Positions 7,682 to 17,025 of a stretch of DNA of 26,518 bases are shown here, in pieces. The stretch spans positions 1-26,518 of the forward strand of contig CAMLMI010000019.1 in assembly GCA_946480965.1 (NCBI GenBank). Direction: 5' to 3'. A program made the position numbers and the translations under genes. A model generated the notes under the pieces. The model saw only the letters and a program-made list of their open reading frames with translations, made no database searches and was not told the origin of the DNA. The stretch is from an uncultured Verrucomicrobiales bacterium. GTDB lineage: Bacteria; Verrucomicrobiota; Verrucomicrobiae; Limisphaerales; CANJSG01. Numbering within the stretch: position 1 is the stretch's first letter; each line of letters opens with the position of its first letter.

Positions 7682-9391
7682 TCAGCGCTTGTTCCCCTGC
7701 TCCACGTGGCCGTCCACGAAGCCCTTGTTGCCGTGGACCGGGCACTCGATCAACACCGTGGTGCTGGCGGTCTGCTCGGAGATGACGCCGCCGCGCTTCG
7801 CGAGCTTGTAGGTCGGACCGCCCGATCTGTCCTGCGAGGGACAGACCAACACCTCGGCTCCGGCGAGATACTGCTCGTATTCGTCCAGGCCGGAAGGCAG
7901 CCGGTTGTTGTGCTCGTCCGCGTAGAGCCGGGCAGCGAGGCAGACCTGCTTGAGGTTGTTCGCGCAGGAAACGGTTTGGGCGCTGTTCTTGGCCTGGGCC
8001 AATGCGGGCAGGAGCATTCCCGCCATGATCGCCGTTCCTCCCACCACCGGCGCGCCCGCCATCAACGTCGGATTCTGCTCGCCCCGCGCGGTCATCAGCC
8101 AGCCGTCCGGGACCAGGCCGCCGACCGCGAAGGCGGCCGACACCTTCTGCTCGCCGAAGACCGACTTCATCAGGTCCATCACCGCCTTGGCCTGCGGATC
8201 CTTCTCCTGCTGCGCGGCCATGACCTTGGTCTGGATGTCCACGACCACCTGGCCGAAACTCTTGGACACGTAGGAAAACTGGTTGCCCTCCAGCGCCAGC
8301 CCCTTGGAGACGCGCTGGAATTCCGGGTCCGCCTTGAGCCCCGGAGTGTTGCCGCCCTTCACCGCCACGACCTTCCGGATCAGGTCCTCGCTGGTGCCGA
8401 TGAGGATCAGGTTCTCCCAGCGCGCCACGGTGGGCTGGAGCTTCATCGGGATCGGCGCGGGCACGACCATCGAGCGCATCCGCAAACCGCTTTCGTCGGC
8501 CGTCGCCACGTTCGGCATTTCCTTCAACGCCTGGTCGATCAGGTCGAACAGCGTGTCGTCCTTCACCGCCACGGCCAGGAGCAGCCCGGGTTCGGGGAAC
8601 TCCACCGGGGCGTCCATGTCCGGCAACGGCAGGCTCACCTTGCGCGCCGGGTCCAGCGTGAGCAGCAGGCCCTGCTGTCCGCCCAGCGAACCGATCAGTT
8701 CCTGGAGCTTCTTGCCCGTGCCCATCTCGACCTGGGTCTCCAGCTCCTTCAGCCCCTCCATCGCCTCCGGAATGCCCAGAGCGGTCAGCTCTTTGTTGAG
8801 CGCCGACCAAGCACCGCCGAGGTCGAAGTCGCCGAAGAAGGCCAACGCCGTCTCCGCCGGCATCCAGTCCAGCTCGGTCAAGGGCCGCGCCTTGCCGCCC
8901 GTCAACGACCACAGGTAGCCGTCCTCCGCGCCCGCCGCGCGATGCACGAAGATCTTGGTCTGGTAGAAGCCCGGCTCCAGCGCGATGCCGCTGACGCCCA
9001 CGCCCGTGATCCCCTCCAGCCCGCTGCGGCTCAACGCGCCGCTGAACGCCTTGAACGCCGTCTCCACCTGCGGCCGGTCCCCCGGCGGCACAAGGCCCGA
9101 CTGGAGCAGGCTTCGCTGGGCTCCATCGACCTTGGCCGACAAGCCCTCCAGCCATTGGGCCGTGCCCAGGTAGCCGTAAAGGCTGCCCCCGGCGTCGAGC
9201 CGCGCGGCCACCTCGTTGAAGCTCGTCTTTTCAGCCGAGACGATGGCGGACGGCTTGGCCGGAGCCTGGGGTGTGGACGAAGACTCGGAAGAGCCCTCCT
9301 TCTTTCCGCAGCCGACCGTCAAGGCGACGGCGAGCGCGGCGGTGGCGGTGGAAACTCGGGTCAGAACGGAACCCCCTCGGGTGTTTTTCAT
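7682..9391 (-). CDS. Lipoprotein with C-terminal pseudopilin-like domain
   Basis: A 569-residue secreted lipoprotein. The signal peptide ends in a lipobox at Cys28 (LTVGC followed by GKKEGSS). Residues about 30-440 form a large globular domain I do not recognise. About 450-569 resemble the conserved part of Verrucomicrobia/Planctomycetes pseudopilins (DUF1559-like): hydrophobic LLPALAQAK, then SCANNLKQVCLAARLYADEHNNRLP, a CPSQ motif, and a C-terminal His-x6-Asp-Gly (HGNKGFVDG) corresponding to the H-x9-DG motif. The prepilin peptidase site that normally precedes this segment is replaced by the lipoprotein domain. ATG 9391 is chosen; ATG 9400 is also possible. It lies 70 bases downstream of aroC on the same strand. 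Confidence 0.75.
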   Translation of the reverse strand: MKNTRGGSVLTRVSTATAALAVALTVGCGKKEGSSESSSTPQAPAKPSAIVSAEKTSFNEVAARLDAGGSLYGYLGTAQWLEGLSAKVDGAQRSLLQSGLVPPGDRPQVETAFKAFSGALSRSGLEGITGVGVSGIALEPGFYQTKIFVHRAAGAEDGYLWSLTGGKARPLTELDWMPAETALAFFGDFDLGGAWSALNKELTALGIPEAMEGLKELETQVEMGTGKKLQELIGSLGGQQGLLLTLDPARKVSLPLPDMDAPVEFPEPGLLLAVAVKDDTLFDLIDQALKEMPNVATADESGLRMRSMVVPAPIPMKLQPTVARWENLILIGTSEDLIRKVVAVKGGNTPGLKADPEFQRVSKGLALEGNQFSYVSKSFGQVVVDIQTKVMAAQQEKDPQAKAVMDLMKSVFGEQKVSAAFAVGGLVPDGWLMTARGEQNPTLMAGAPVVGGTAIMAGMLLPALAQAKNSAQTVSCANNLKQVCLAARLYADEHNNRLPSGLDEYEQYLAGAEVLVCPSQDRSGGPTYKLAKRGGVISEQTASTTVLIECPVHGNKGFVDGHVEQGNKR

Positions 9392-9461
9392 GGGCCTCAT
9401 TGGTAGGGCGCGAGGCTAGGCCCGCCCACTGCAATTTCCACCCAATTCTGTAAAGACGCCC

Positions 9462-10541
9462 TTATCCGCACTGCGCCCGCTGCCGCAGCGCATGGTCCAG
9501 CAGGACCAAGGCAGTCATCGCTTCCACCATCGGCACGGCGCGGGGGAGCACGCACGGATCGTGGCGACCCCGGCCTTTCAAGGTCGTGGGCTGGTGCTGG
9601 GCGTCGATCGTTTCCTGCTCGTGCATCACGGTGGCCACGGGCTTGAAGGCGACGCGGAAGTAGATGGTTTCCCCGTTGGAGATGCCGCCCTGCACGCCGC
9701 CGGAACGGTTGGTGCGGGTGCGCACACGGTCGCCTTCCATGTAGAAGGCGTCGTTGTGCTGGAGCCCGGTCAGCGCGATGCCGCCGAAGCCCGAGCCGAT
9801 CTCAAATCCCTTCGTCGCCGGCAGACTGAGCATGGCCTTGCCCAGGTCCGCTTCGAGGCGATCAAAGACCGGTTCGCCCCAACCGGCCGGAACGCCGCGC
9901 GCCACGCCCAGGACCACGCCGCCGACGCTGTCGCCCTCGCCGCGCCGTTGCTCGATGAGTTCGATCATCTTCTCGGCCACAGCCAGATTCGGGCAGCGGA
10001 CGATGTTCGATTCCACTTCGGCCAGGGTGAAGGTCTCGGGATCGACCTCCGCGACGATGTTCTGGACCTGCGTCACGGCGGCGAGGACTTCGACGCCGAA
10101 CTGCTGCTTCAAGATCTTCTTCGCCACCGCGCCTGCCGCCACGCGACCAATGGTCTCGCGGGCGCTGGTGCGACCGCCGCCGGCCCAGGCACGGATGCCG
10201 TATTTCGCCGTGTAGGTGTAGTCGGCGTGGCTGGGGCGGAACTTCGTGGCCATCTCGTTGTAGGCCTCCGAGCGCTGGTCCTCGTTCTTCACCCACATGG
10301 AAATGGGCGTGCCCAGCGTCTGGCCGTCCACCGTGCCGCTGAGGATCTGGACGGCGTCGGCTTCTTTGCGCGGGGTGACGATCTTCGACTGGCCGGGGCG
10401 ACGGCGGTCGAGATCGGGCTGGATGTCGGCCTCGGTCAGCTCGATGCGCGGCGGGCACCCATCGATGACGACGCCGACGCCGCCCCCGTGGCTCTCGCCC
10501 CAGGTGGTGATGCGAAACAACTGACCGAACGTGTTGCCCAT
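9462..10541 (-). CDS. aroC: Chorismate synthase
   Basis: A 359-residue chorismate synthase, the last shared step of aromatic amino-acid synthesis: anti-elimination of phosphate from 5-enolpyruvylshikimate-3-phosphate, using reduced FMN. The N-terminus [18 protein letters not shown] carries the family signature with the conserved His (GESHG). Further signatures are [38 protein letters not shown] and [11 protein letters not shown]. The gene is complete and normal in length. The ATG at 10541 gives the typical MGNTFG start. It diverges from the sugar dehydrogenase gene at 10714. Confidence 0.97.
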   Translation of the reverse strand: MGNTFGQLFRITTWGESHGGGVGVVIDGCPPRIELTEADIQPDLDRRRPGQSKIVTPRKEADAVQILSGTVDGQTLGTPISMWVKNEDQRSEAYNEMATKFRPSHADYTYTAKYGIRAWAGGGRTSARETIGRVAAGAVAKKILKQQFGVEVLAAVTQVQNIVAEVDPETFTLAEVESNIVRCPNLAVAEKMIELIEQRRGEGDSVGGVVLGVARGVPAGWGEPVFDRLEADLGKAMLSLPATKGFEIGSGFGGIALTGLQHNDAFYMEGDRVRTRTNRSGGVQGGISNGETIYFRVAFKPVATVMHEQETIDAQHQPTTLKGRGRHDPCVLPRAVPMVEAMTALVLLDHALRQRAQCG

Positions 10542-10713
10542 GTCGCGTCAGCTTGCGGGAAAACCGACCGTGAGGTCAAACGGCGCGGAGCCGTGGTCCG
10601 CCACTGCCAGTTCGGCCCGGTCCCGGGAGCAAGGCCGAGTTGGCGGCTCTCCCGGCCTCCGAAAATGAGGTTGGCTCCCCCGGAGAATCGAAGACACTCG
10701 CCGGAGCAACCCG

Positions 10714-12477
10714 ATGATCCAGTGCGCGACTCCAAAGCTTTCCTCCGGCCCGATCGGGGCGGCTCTGGCCACCACCTTCCTCGCTCTCGCCGCGCTCTGG
10801 CCGCTCCACGCACAATCCCCCAAACCACCCAGCCTCGATGTCTACCGGAGCCACGCCCTGACCCGCGCGGGCGACGCCTCTCGCGGAGCAAAGCTCTTCG
10901 CGGAAGACCAGCGCCTGAGTTGCACGAAATGCCACTCCATCGACGGCAGCGCGAGCAAGGCCGGCCCCGATCTCTTTGCGGCCGGAGACGCGTTCGGCCG
11001 TCGCGACCTGGTGGAATCCATCCTCGCTCCTTCCGCCAAGATCGCTCCCGGCTACGGCACGGTGCAGATCGAGACCAAGGACGGCCGCAGCCTTCAGGGC
11101 ACCTTGAAACAAGCCAATGAAACCGGCCTCCAATTGATGGGCGGCGACGGTGTGCTCGTGTCCATCGCCCGCAGCGAAATCGCTTCGCAAGAAGGCAGCA
11201 CCGTTTCGCTCATGCCGGAGGGTTTGCACACCGCGCTCACGCTCCAGGAGTTCGCCGATCTCACCGAGTATCTCACCACGCTGAAGCAGCCCGACTCCGC
11301 CTTGGCCAGCCATCACGGGATGCCCCGCACCATTCCCGAGCTGGCCAAACCCGTGACCGTGCGGTCGTTCTTTCGCCAGGAGCTGAAGGCGCCGCCCGGC
11401 AAGGTCCAGACCGGCCTGACCGCGTTCCACCAGATTCCCGGTCTGACCAATTCCTTCCTCGTGTTGCACCAGAAGGGCCTCATCTGGCGGGTGGAGAAAT
11501 CCGGGGCGGACGAGACGCAAACGGTCTTCGCCGATCTCAGCGCCGAGGTCTTCAGCGAACGCGGCCCGAACGGACTCCTCGACCTCGCCTTTCATCCCAA
11601 GGTCCGCGAGAACCGGAAGTATTACCTGAAGTATCAGGTCTTCGAGGAAGGCACCGTCGCCACCGTGGTCGTCGAGAAGAAGCTGACCGCCGATCTCCGC
11701 AGCGACTCCGGCGAACTGGGCCGACGCTTGATCAAGATCGTCAGCGTGGCGGAGGATCACAGCGGCGGCTGTCTCCAGTTCGGGCCCGACGGTTTCCTCT
11801 ACTTCGCCATGGGCGACACCGGCCCGCACAACGACCCCAATGGCCACGCCCAGAACATGGGCCTGCTGCTGGGCAAGATGATGCGGATCGACGTGGACCG
11901 CGCCGCAGGTGGCAAAGCCTACGCCGTGCCGCAGAACAACCCCTTCGTCGGCCAGGCCGGCATTCCGCCCGAGATCTGGGCCTCCGGCTTCCGCAATCCC
12001 TGGCGCTTCTGCTTCGATCCTTTGAACGGCGATCTCTGGCTGGCCGATGTCGGCCAAGACCGCGTGGAAGAAGTCGCCCTCGTGCGTCGCGGTGAAAACC
12101 ACGGCTGGAGCGTCTATGAAGGCTTCGAGCCCTTCTCGAACCAGTATCGCCGCGAAGGCCAGACCTACTCCCCGCCGGTCTTCGCCTACGGCCGCAAATA
12201 CGGGAACTCGATCACCGGCGGCTACGTTTACCGGGCCGATCCGGCGTCCTCGTTCTACGGCGTCTATCTCTGCGGCGACTACACCTCCAAACGCGTCTTC
12301 GGCGTCACCCAGGAGAAAGGCGTGCTCAAGGCCGTCCGCCAGATCGCCACCGTGCCGCAGGGGCTGGTCTCCTTCGGCCGCGACGAAGCAGGCCGGCTCT
12401 ACGCCGTCGGCTTCGAGGGCATGATCTACCAGTTCGACTTCAGCGAAACGCGCTTTGACGAAGTCCGTTCCGATTGA
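10714..12477 (+). CDS. Cytochrome c-fused PQQ-type sugar dehydrogenase
   Basis: A 587-residue exported protein with a signal peptide cut near residue 33 (PLHAQ). Residues about 50-200 are a c-type heme domain of the PVC 'putative heme-binding' kind (TIGR02603-like): heme site Cys70-Thr-Lys-Cys73-His74, then GPDLFAAGD, ESILAPSAKIAPGYG and a late MPEGL whose Met may be the axial ligand. The rest is a glucose/sorbosone dehydrogenase beta-propeller (PF07995), with GPNGLLDLAFHP, HSGGCLQFGPDGFLYFAMGDTG, EIWASGFRNPWRF and DVGQDRVEEV. It probably oxidises an aldose in the periplasm and passes electrons to its own heme. PQQ dependence is inferred from the family. The epimerase gene follows 31 bases downstream. 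Confidence 0.88.
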   Translation: MIQCATPKLSSGPIGAALATTFLALAALWPLHAQSPKPPSLDVYRSHALTRAGDASRGAKLFAEDQRLSCTKCHSIDGSASKAGPDLFAAGDAFGRRDLVESILAPSAKIAPGYGTVQIETKDGRSLQGTLKQANETGLQLMGGDGVLVSIARSEIASQEGSTVSLMPEGLHTALTLQEFADLTEYLTTLKQPDSALASHHGMPRTIPELAKPVTVRSFFRQELKAPPGKVQTGLTAFHQIPGLTNSFLVLHQKGLIWRVEKSGADETQTVFADLSAEVFSERGPNGLLDLAFHPKVRENRKYYLKYQVFEEGTVATVVVEKKLTADLRSDSGELGRRLIKIVSVAEDHSGGCLQFGPDGFLYFAMGDTGPHNDPNGHAQNMGLLLGKMMRIDVDRAAGGKAYAVPQNNPFVGQAGIPPEIWASGFRNPWRFCFDPLNGDLWLADVGQDRVEEVALVRRGENHGWSVYEGFEPFSNQYRREGQTYSPPVFAYGRKYGNSITGGYVYRADPASSFYGVYLCGDYTSKRVFGVTQEKGVLKAVRQIATVPQGLVSFGRDEAGRLYAVGFEGMIYQFDFSETRFDEVRSD

Positions 12478-12508
12478 CCGCAAGAACCCATTCCAACGAA
12501 ATCCATCC

Positions 12509-13594
12509 ATGAACACTCCATTGCGACGACTCGCCGCCGCCTCCCTGCTGATGACCGCCTTGCTCGGCACCGTCCGGGCCGATGATCTCAAGCGCGTTGA
12601 ACAAGCCGACTTCGACACCGCCAAGGACGGTTCGCCGGTGAAGAAAATCACCCTGCGGAACGCGAAGGGTCTGAGCGCCGAGATCCTTTCCTACGGTGCG
12701 ATCATCAAGGAACTGCGCGTGCCTGACCGTGCCGGCCAGTTCACCAACATCGTCCTCACCACCGACACGATCGAGAAGTTCGAGCGCTTCAACGGCGCGG
12801 CCGCCGTGATCGGACGTGTGGCCAACCGCATCGCCAAGGCCGAGTTCGAACTCGACGGCGTGACCTACAAGCTGGCCGCCAACGACCGGGGCAACACCAT
12901 CCACGGCGGCCGCAAGGGCTTCGCCCAGGTCGTGTGGAACGTGGAGACCGTCCCGGCCAAGGCGGGTGAATCCGCCATCAAGCTCACCTACCTGAGCAAG
13001 GACGGGGAGGAAGGCTTCCCGGGCAACCTGAAGACGTCCGTCACCTACACGTTGACCGACAACAACGAGCTGCGCGTGGACTACGAGGGCGAAACCGACA
13101 AGCCGACCATCGTCAACCTGACCAACCACGCCTACTTCAACCTCGCCGGCGGCGGCACCGCGCTCGACCACGTCCTGTGGATCAATTCCGACCGCTACAC
13201 GGTGAACGACGACGTGCTCATCCCCACCGGCGAGATCCGGCCGTTGAAGGACACGCCGATGGACTTCAGCCAACCGAAACGGGTCGGTGAACATCTCGAC
13301 CAGGTGAAACCCAAGACCGGCGGCTACGACCACAACTTCGTTCTCGGCGAGTCCAAGGATCTGAAGCTCGCCGCCCGGCTGACCGAACCCAAGAGCGGCC
13401 GCGTCATGGAAGTGCGCACCACCCAGCCCGCGATCCAGCTCTACACCGGCAATCACCTGGGCCACACCGCTGTCTGCCTGGAGACCCAGCACTACCCCGA
13501 CGCGATCCACCAGCCCAAGTTCCCCTCCATCGTGGTCCGCCCCGGCCAGCCCTACAAAGAAACGGCGGTGTTTAGCTTCTCGGTGAGTCCGTGA
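12509..13594 (+). CDS. galM: Secreted aldose 1-epimerase (mutarotase)
   Basis: A 361-residue aldose 1-epimerase with a cleavable signal peptide (cut near Ala24, VRA/DD), so it acts outside the cytoplasm, unlike E. coli GalM. Expected catalytic residues are present: His132 in NTIHGG, His207 in NLTNHAYFNL, and Glu325 in CLETQHYPDA. Length is normal for the family plus signal. The ATG at 12509 is chosen because it begins the signal peptide; an in-frame start at 12455 lies inside the preceding gene. The 31-base gap to the sugar dehydrogenase suggests an operon in which the mutarotase supplies the anomer the dehydrogenase uses. The gene symbol denotes the family. Confidence 0.92.
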   Translation: MNTPLRRLAAASLLMTALLGTVRADDLKRVEQADFDTAKDGSPVKKITLRNAKGLSAEILSYGAIIKELRVPDRAGQFTNIVLTTDTIEKFERFNGAAAVIGRVANRIAKAEFELDGVTYKLAANDRGNTIHGGRKGFAQVVWNVETVPAKAGESAIKLTYLSKDGEEGFPGNLKTSVTYTLTDNNELRVDYEGETDKPTIVNLTNHAYFNLAGGGTALDHVLWINSDRYTVNDDVLIPTGEIRPLKDTPMDFSQPKRVGEHLDQVKPKTGGYDHNFVLGESKDLKLAARLTEPKSGRVMEVRTTQPAIQLYTGNHLGHTAVCLETQHYPDAIHQPKFPSIVVRPGQPYKETAVFSFSVSP

Positions 13595-13674
13595 AGATGG
13601 AACGAGCCGAACTCAGCTTGGAGAAGCAAACCAACTTCATTCGCACATGAACCCTTGACCCGAAGCGCAAACCA

Positions 13675-14025
13675 ATGCTGACCACGGGAATCATCATTTT
13701 AGCCATCGGACTGCTCTGGTCGGCCTTCAAGGGATACATGGTGTGGGACGTCTCGCATGACGCTTTCGGCGGCGGCGGTGCGCCCACTCTCGATTTCCCG
13801 ATCATTTGCCCGATACCGCTGGCCTTGGGCGGGAGCTTGGTTTTGAGCGCTCTTGGCAAGCATCCGTTTCCTGGATTCGGCTTCGTCGTTTATCTCAGCT
13901 TGGCATTGGTCTTTGGCTTTTTGCTTTGGCTTTTTGACCGTTTGGCTGCGCCCGAACGTGAGCGACAGAGACAACGGCTCAACCAGAAGAAAGCTCCTGC
14001 CAATGAACCGAACGCCAACCCATAG
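13675..14025 (+). CDS. Small three-TM hypothetical membrane protein
   Basis: A 116-residue protein with three hydrophobic helices (about residues 3-19, 43-60 and 68-87) and a basic, glutamine-rich C-terminal tail (PERERQRQRLNQKKAP). No family recognised. It begins with ATG at 13675 and ends 38 bases before the next small lipoprotein gene on the same strand. Codon use is less GC-biased than in the flanking metabolic genes, which is seen in many poorly conserved small genes and is not proof of transfer. Confidence 0.6.
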   Translation: MLTTGIIILAIGLLWSAFKGYMVWDVSHDAFGGGGAPTLDFPIICPIPLALGGSLVLSALGKHPFPGFGFVVYLSLALVFGFLLWLFDRLAAPERERQRQRLNQKKAPANEPNANP

Positions 14026-14063
14026 CTAGACTCCAGTTCGGCAAATAGCGTGCTTCTGAGGAC

Positions 14064-14354
14064 ATGAAATCCTTCGTAATTCTGTCCGCACTGCTCAACG
14101 CACTCGTGCCGAGCGGCTGCGCCCATCCGGATTCCGCCTCCTATCCGGTCATTGCGTCCGTCGATTCCGACAGAGCATCTCATGTCCAGGAGATGTTTGA
14201 CCGCGCCGGCATCCAGGCTTTCACCCACGGTTCCTTCGTGATGGGTGTCTCCGTCGCGCCTAAGGACGAACTGCGTGCCACCGAACTACTGCGCCGTGAC
14301 GCGGCGACCCACGGTTATAGGGTCGAATTCTCAAGGCCACGGCCCAGTCCCTGA
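14064..14354 (+). CDS. Small lipoprotein, DUF2007-like fold
   Basis: A 96-residue protein with a signal peptide and probable lipobox Cys19 (VPSGC). The mature part, with ASVDSDRASHVQEMFDRAGIQ near its start and LRATELLRRD near its end, resembles the DUF2007 pattern (a 'position in two registers, middle-of-protein variable, AxELL' alpha/beta signal-transducing domain). The match is weak and by eye. It sits between two other small same-strand genes, suggesting a loose operon. Function unknown. Confidence 0.55.
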   Translation: MKSFVILSALLNALVPSGCAHPDSASYPVIASVDSDRASHVQEMFDRAGIQAFTHGSFVMGVSVAPKDELRATELLRRDAATHGYRVEFSRPRPSP

Positions 14355-14377
14355 TCGTCCGTCCTCCATCGCCTCCG

Positions 14378-14833
14378 ATGTTCGAGCGTTTCAAAAACCT
14401 CTTCCGCAAACCGGAGCCACAAGAGACATGGCAACAGACCCTGGTGCGCTTGGCCAAGGAGCTGGCGCCTCATTCCGGCGAGGCGGAGACCTTGCAGGGC
14501 GAACTCGTCCGCTGCATCGGCAATCTCAATGACGAGGCCAAGCGGAATGGTTGGATGAACTGGGACGAGGGCGACATGGAGTCCGTCGCCGTTCTGCGCC
14601 GGTATTTGCCAGACCCGGACCTTTTCCCCGTCGAAGTCCGTGAGGAAATCCATAAGGCTCTGGATGCGGTGCGGTATGCGGGCGAACAAGGAGCCGACGA
14701 AGGGAGGTTCGCCTACGATGAGCTGACTTGTCTGGCGCAATGGGTAGCCGACTGGTGCGTTCGCCGCCCAGAGCTGGAATACAAGCACCCCGAGGCCACT
14801 TGGCTGGACGACGATCCCTTTCAGCAACCGTAG
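14378..14833 (+). CDS. Small acidic hypothetical protein
   Basis: A 151-residue soluble protein beginning MFERFKNLFRKPEPQETW, acidic and tryptophan-rich, with no signal peptide and no membrane segment. It appears mostly helical. Motif-like stretches are MNWDEGDMESVAVLRRYLPDP and DELTCLAQWVADWC. I do not recognise the family. It starts 24 bases after the preceding lipoprotein gene stops, so the three small genes at 13675-14833 may be transcribed together. The next 175 bases contain no gene and lead to acs. Confidence 0.6.
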   Translation: MFERFKNLFRKPEPQETWQQTLVRLAKELAPHSGEAETLQGELVRCIGNLNDEAKRNGWMNWDEGDMESVAVLRRYLPDPDLFPVEVREEIHKALDAVRYAGEQGADEGRFAYDELTCLAQWVADWCVRRPELEYKHPEATWLDDDPFQQP

Positions 14834-15008
14834 CCGGGTTCGACCAGGTTCGTCGGCTGAACGAAAATCGCCCAGCTTCCGTCCCCTTCTCCACGGTTCC
14901 CAATCCCGCACGGACTGGACCCTGTTTCAGGGGTGGCCGCATCCTTGACCCTCGTCGCGTCGGGTCCGCAGACTCCGCGCACCTTTTTTCCCAATCGACA
15001 CCTGACCT

Positions 15009-17018
15009 ATGGCCGAAAAATCCGCCGCCAAGAACATCGAGTCCCTGCTCAAGGAGAACCGCGTCTTCAAGCCCTCCAAGGAATTCTCCTCCAAGGCCCA
15101 CATCCAGAGCCTGGCCCAATACAAGAAGCTCTGGACCGAGTCCGTGAAGTCGCCGGACAAGTTCTGGGCGAAGCAGGCCAAGGCCGAGCTCGTCTGGCAG
15201 AAGCCCTTCACCAAGACGCTCCAATGGAAGGCGCCGCACGCGAAGTGGTTCCTCGGCGGCAAGCTCAACGTCTCCGCCAACTGCCTCGACCGCTGGCTCG
15301 GCACCGCCACCGCCAACAAGGCCGCGCTCATCTGGGAAGGCGAACCCGCCACCGACGGCAAACCCGGCGAGGAACGCGTCCTCACCTACAAGCAGCTCCA
15401 CCGCGAGGTCTGCCGCTTCGCCAATGTGCTCAAGCGAAACGGCGTCAAGAAGGGCGACCGTGTCCTGCTTTACCTGCCGATGATCCCCGAGGCCGCTATC
15501 GCCATGCTGGCCTGCACCCGCATCGGCGCGATCCACAGCGTCGTCTTCGGCGGCTTCAGCGCCCAGTCGGTGGCCGACCGAATCCAGGATTCCGGCGCGA
15601 AGATGGTCGTGACCTCCGACGGCGGCTTCCGGCGCGGCGCGATTGTTCCGTTGAAGAGGAACGTGGACGACGCCCTCGCGCTCAAAGGCCCGGACGGCCA
15701 GCTCCTGGCCAAGACCATCGAGAAGGTTGTCGTGGTCCGTCGTTCGGAGAACGAGGTCCACATGACCGAAGGCCGCGACGTCTGGTGGCATCGCGAGCTG
15801 GAATACGTCTCCGACGACTGCGCGCCGGCCACGATGGATTCCGAGTCGCCGCTCTTCATCCTCTACACCAGCGGTTCGACCGGTAAACCGAAGGGCATTC
15901 TCCACACCACCGCCGGCTACCTGCTCGGCGCGAAGCTGACGTCCAAATACGTCTTCGACCTCAAGCCGGAGGATGTTTACTGGTGCACCGCCGACGTCGG
16001 CTGGGTCACCGGCCACAGCTACATCGTCTATGGCCCGCTGGCCAACGGCGCCACCGCCCTCATGTATGAAGGCGCGCCCAACTGGCCCGAGCCCGACCGC
16101 TTCTGGCGCATCATCGCCAAATACGGCGTCACCATCCTCTACACCGCCCCCACCGCCATCCGCGCCTTCATGAAGTGGGGCGACCAATGGCCGAAGAAGC
16201 ACGACCTCTCCTCGCTCCGCCTCCTCGGCAGCGTCGGCGAACCGATCAACCCCGAGGCCTGGATGTGGTATCACCAGGTCGTCGGCGGCGGACGTTGCCC
16301 CATCGTGGACACCTGGTGGCAGACCGAGACCGGCAGCATCATGATTACCCCGCTGCCCGGCGCGACGCCCACCACGCCCGGAACCGCCACGCTGCCCTTC
16401 TTCGGCATTCTCCCCGAGGTGGTGGACGACGCCGGCAAGGCCGTGCCCAAAGGTTCCGGCGGCAAGCTCGTCATCCGGAAACCCTGGCCCTCCATGCTCC
16501 GCGGCATCTGGGGCGACCCGAAACGCTTCGTGGAAACCTACTGGAGCGAGGTCAAAGGCAGCTACTTCACCGGCGACGGCTGCCGGCAGGACAAGGACGG
16601 CAATTTCTGGATCGTCGGCCGCATCGACGACGTGCTCAACGTCGCCGGCCACCGCATCGGCACCGCCGAGGTCGAGAGCGCCCTCGTCAGCCACCCGAGC
16701 GTGGCCGAAGCCGCCGTCGTGGGACGCCCCGACGAGCTCAAGGGCCAGGCCCTCGTCTGCTTCGTCACCCTCAAGACCGGCATCAAGGCCCATCCCGAGC
16801 TGAAGGCCGAACTCCGCAACCACATCGGCAAGGAGATCGGTCCCGTGGCCAAGCCCGACGAAGTCCGCTTCGCCGAAGCCCTGCCCAAGACGAGGTCCGG
16901 CAAGATCATGCGCCGCCTCCTCAAGCAGATCGCCAGCGGCCAGGACATCAAGGGCGACACCACCACCCTCGAAGACCTCAACGTCATCGCCAAGCTCGTG
17001 GCGAACGCCGAGGAGTGA
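15009..17018 (+). CDS. acs: Acetyl-coenzyme A synthetase
   Basis: A 669-residue AMP-forming acetyl-CoA synthetase that activates acetate to acetyl-CoA through acetyl-AMP in the cytoplasm. The adenylate-forming motif is [11 protein letters not shown] at residues 286-296. The acetate-pocket region is [14 protein letters not shown], then DTWWQTETG and [24 protein letters not shown]. The C-terminal catalytic Lys632 lies in [11 protein letters not shown], the residue that Pat/CobB-type acetylation controls in other bacteria. Length is typical (about 650). The ATG at 15009 has no clear Shine-Dalgarno sequence. The DUF2971 gene begins 8 bases after its stop. Confidence 0.97.
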   Translation: MAEKSAAKNIESLLKENRVFKPSKEFSSKAHIQSLAQYKKLWTESVKSPDKFWAKQAKAELVWQKPFTKTLQWKAPHAKWFLGGKLNVSANCLDRWLGTATANKAALIWEGEPATDGKPGEERVLTYKQLHREVCRFANVLKRNGVKKGDRVLLYLPMIPEAAIAMLACTRIGAIHSVVFGGFSAQSVADRIQDSGAKMVVTSDGGFRRGAIVPLKRNVDDALALKGPDGQLLAKTIEKVVVVRRSENEVHMTEGRDVWWHRELEYVSDDCAPATMDSESPLFILYTSGSTGKPKGILHTTAGYLLGAKLTSKYVFDLKPEDVYWCTADVGWVTGHSYIVYGPLANGATALMYEGAPNWPEPDRFWRIIAKYGVTILYTAPTAIRAFMKWGDQWPKKHDLSSLRLLGSVGEPINPEAWMWYHQVVGGGRCPIVDTWWQTETGSIMITPLPGATPTTPGTATLPFFGILPEVVDDAGKAVPKGSGGKLVIRKPWPSMLRGIWGDPKRFVETYWSEVKGSYFTGDGCRQDKDGNFWIVGRIDDVLNVAGHRIGTAEVESALVSHPSVAEAAVVGRPDELKGQALVCFVTLKTGIKAHPELKAELRNHIGKEIGPVAKPDEVRFAEALPKTRSGKIMRRLLKQIASGQDIKGDTTTLEDLNVIAKLVANAEE

Positions 17019-17025
17019 GGCGGCG

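Noticed and set aside
6962..9406. Very long plus-strand open frame (about 814 codons) across the permease end and the lipoprotein gene
   Set aside because: Its translation is Arg/Pro/His-rich with no domains, as expected for a shadow of real genes in GC-rich DNA; the permease and the minus-strand lipoprotein explain the region.
10576..12651. Minus-strand open frame of about 691 codons opposite the sugar dehydrogenase
   Set aside because: Antisense shadow of a gene with a signal peptide, heme motif and dehydrogenase motifs.
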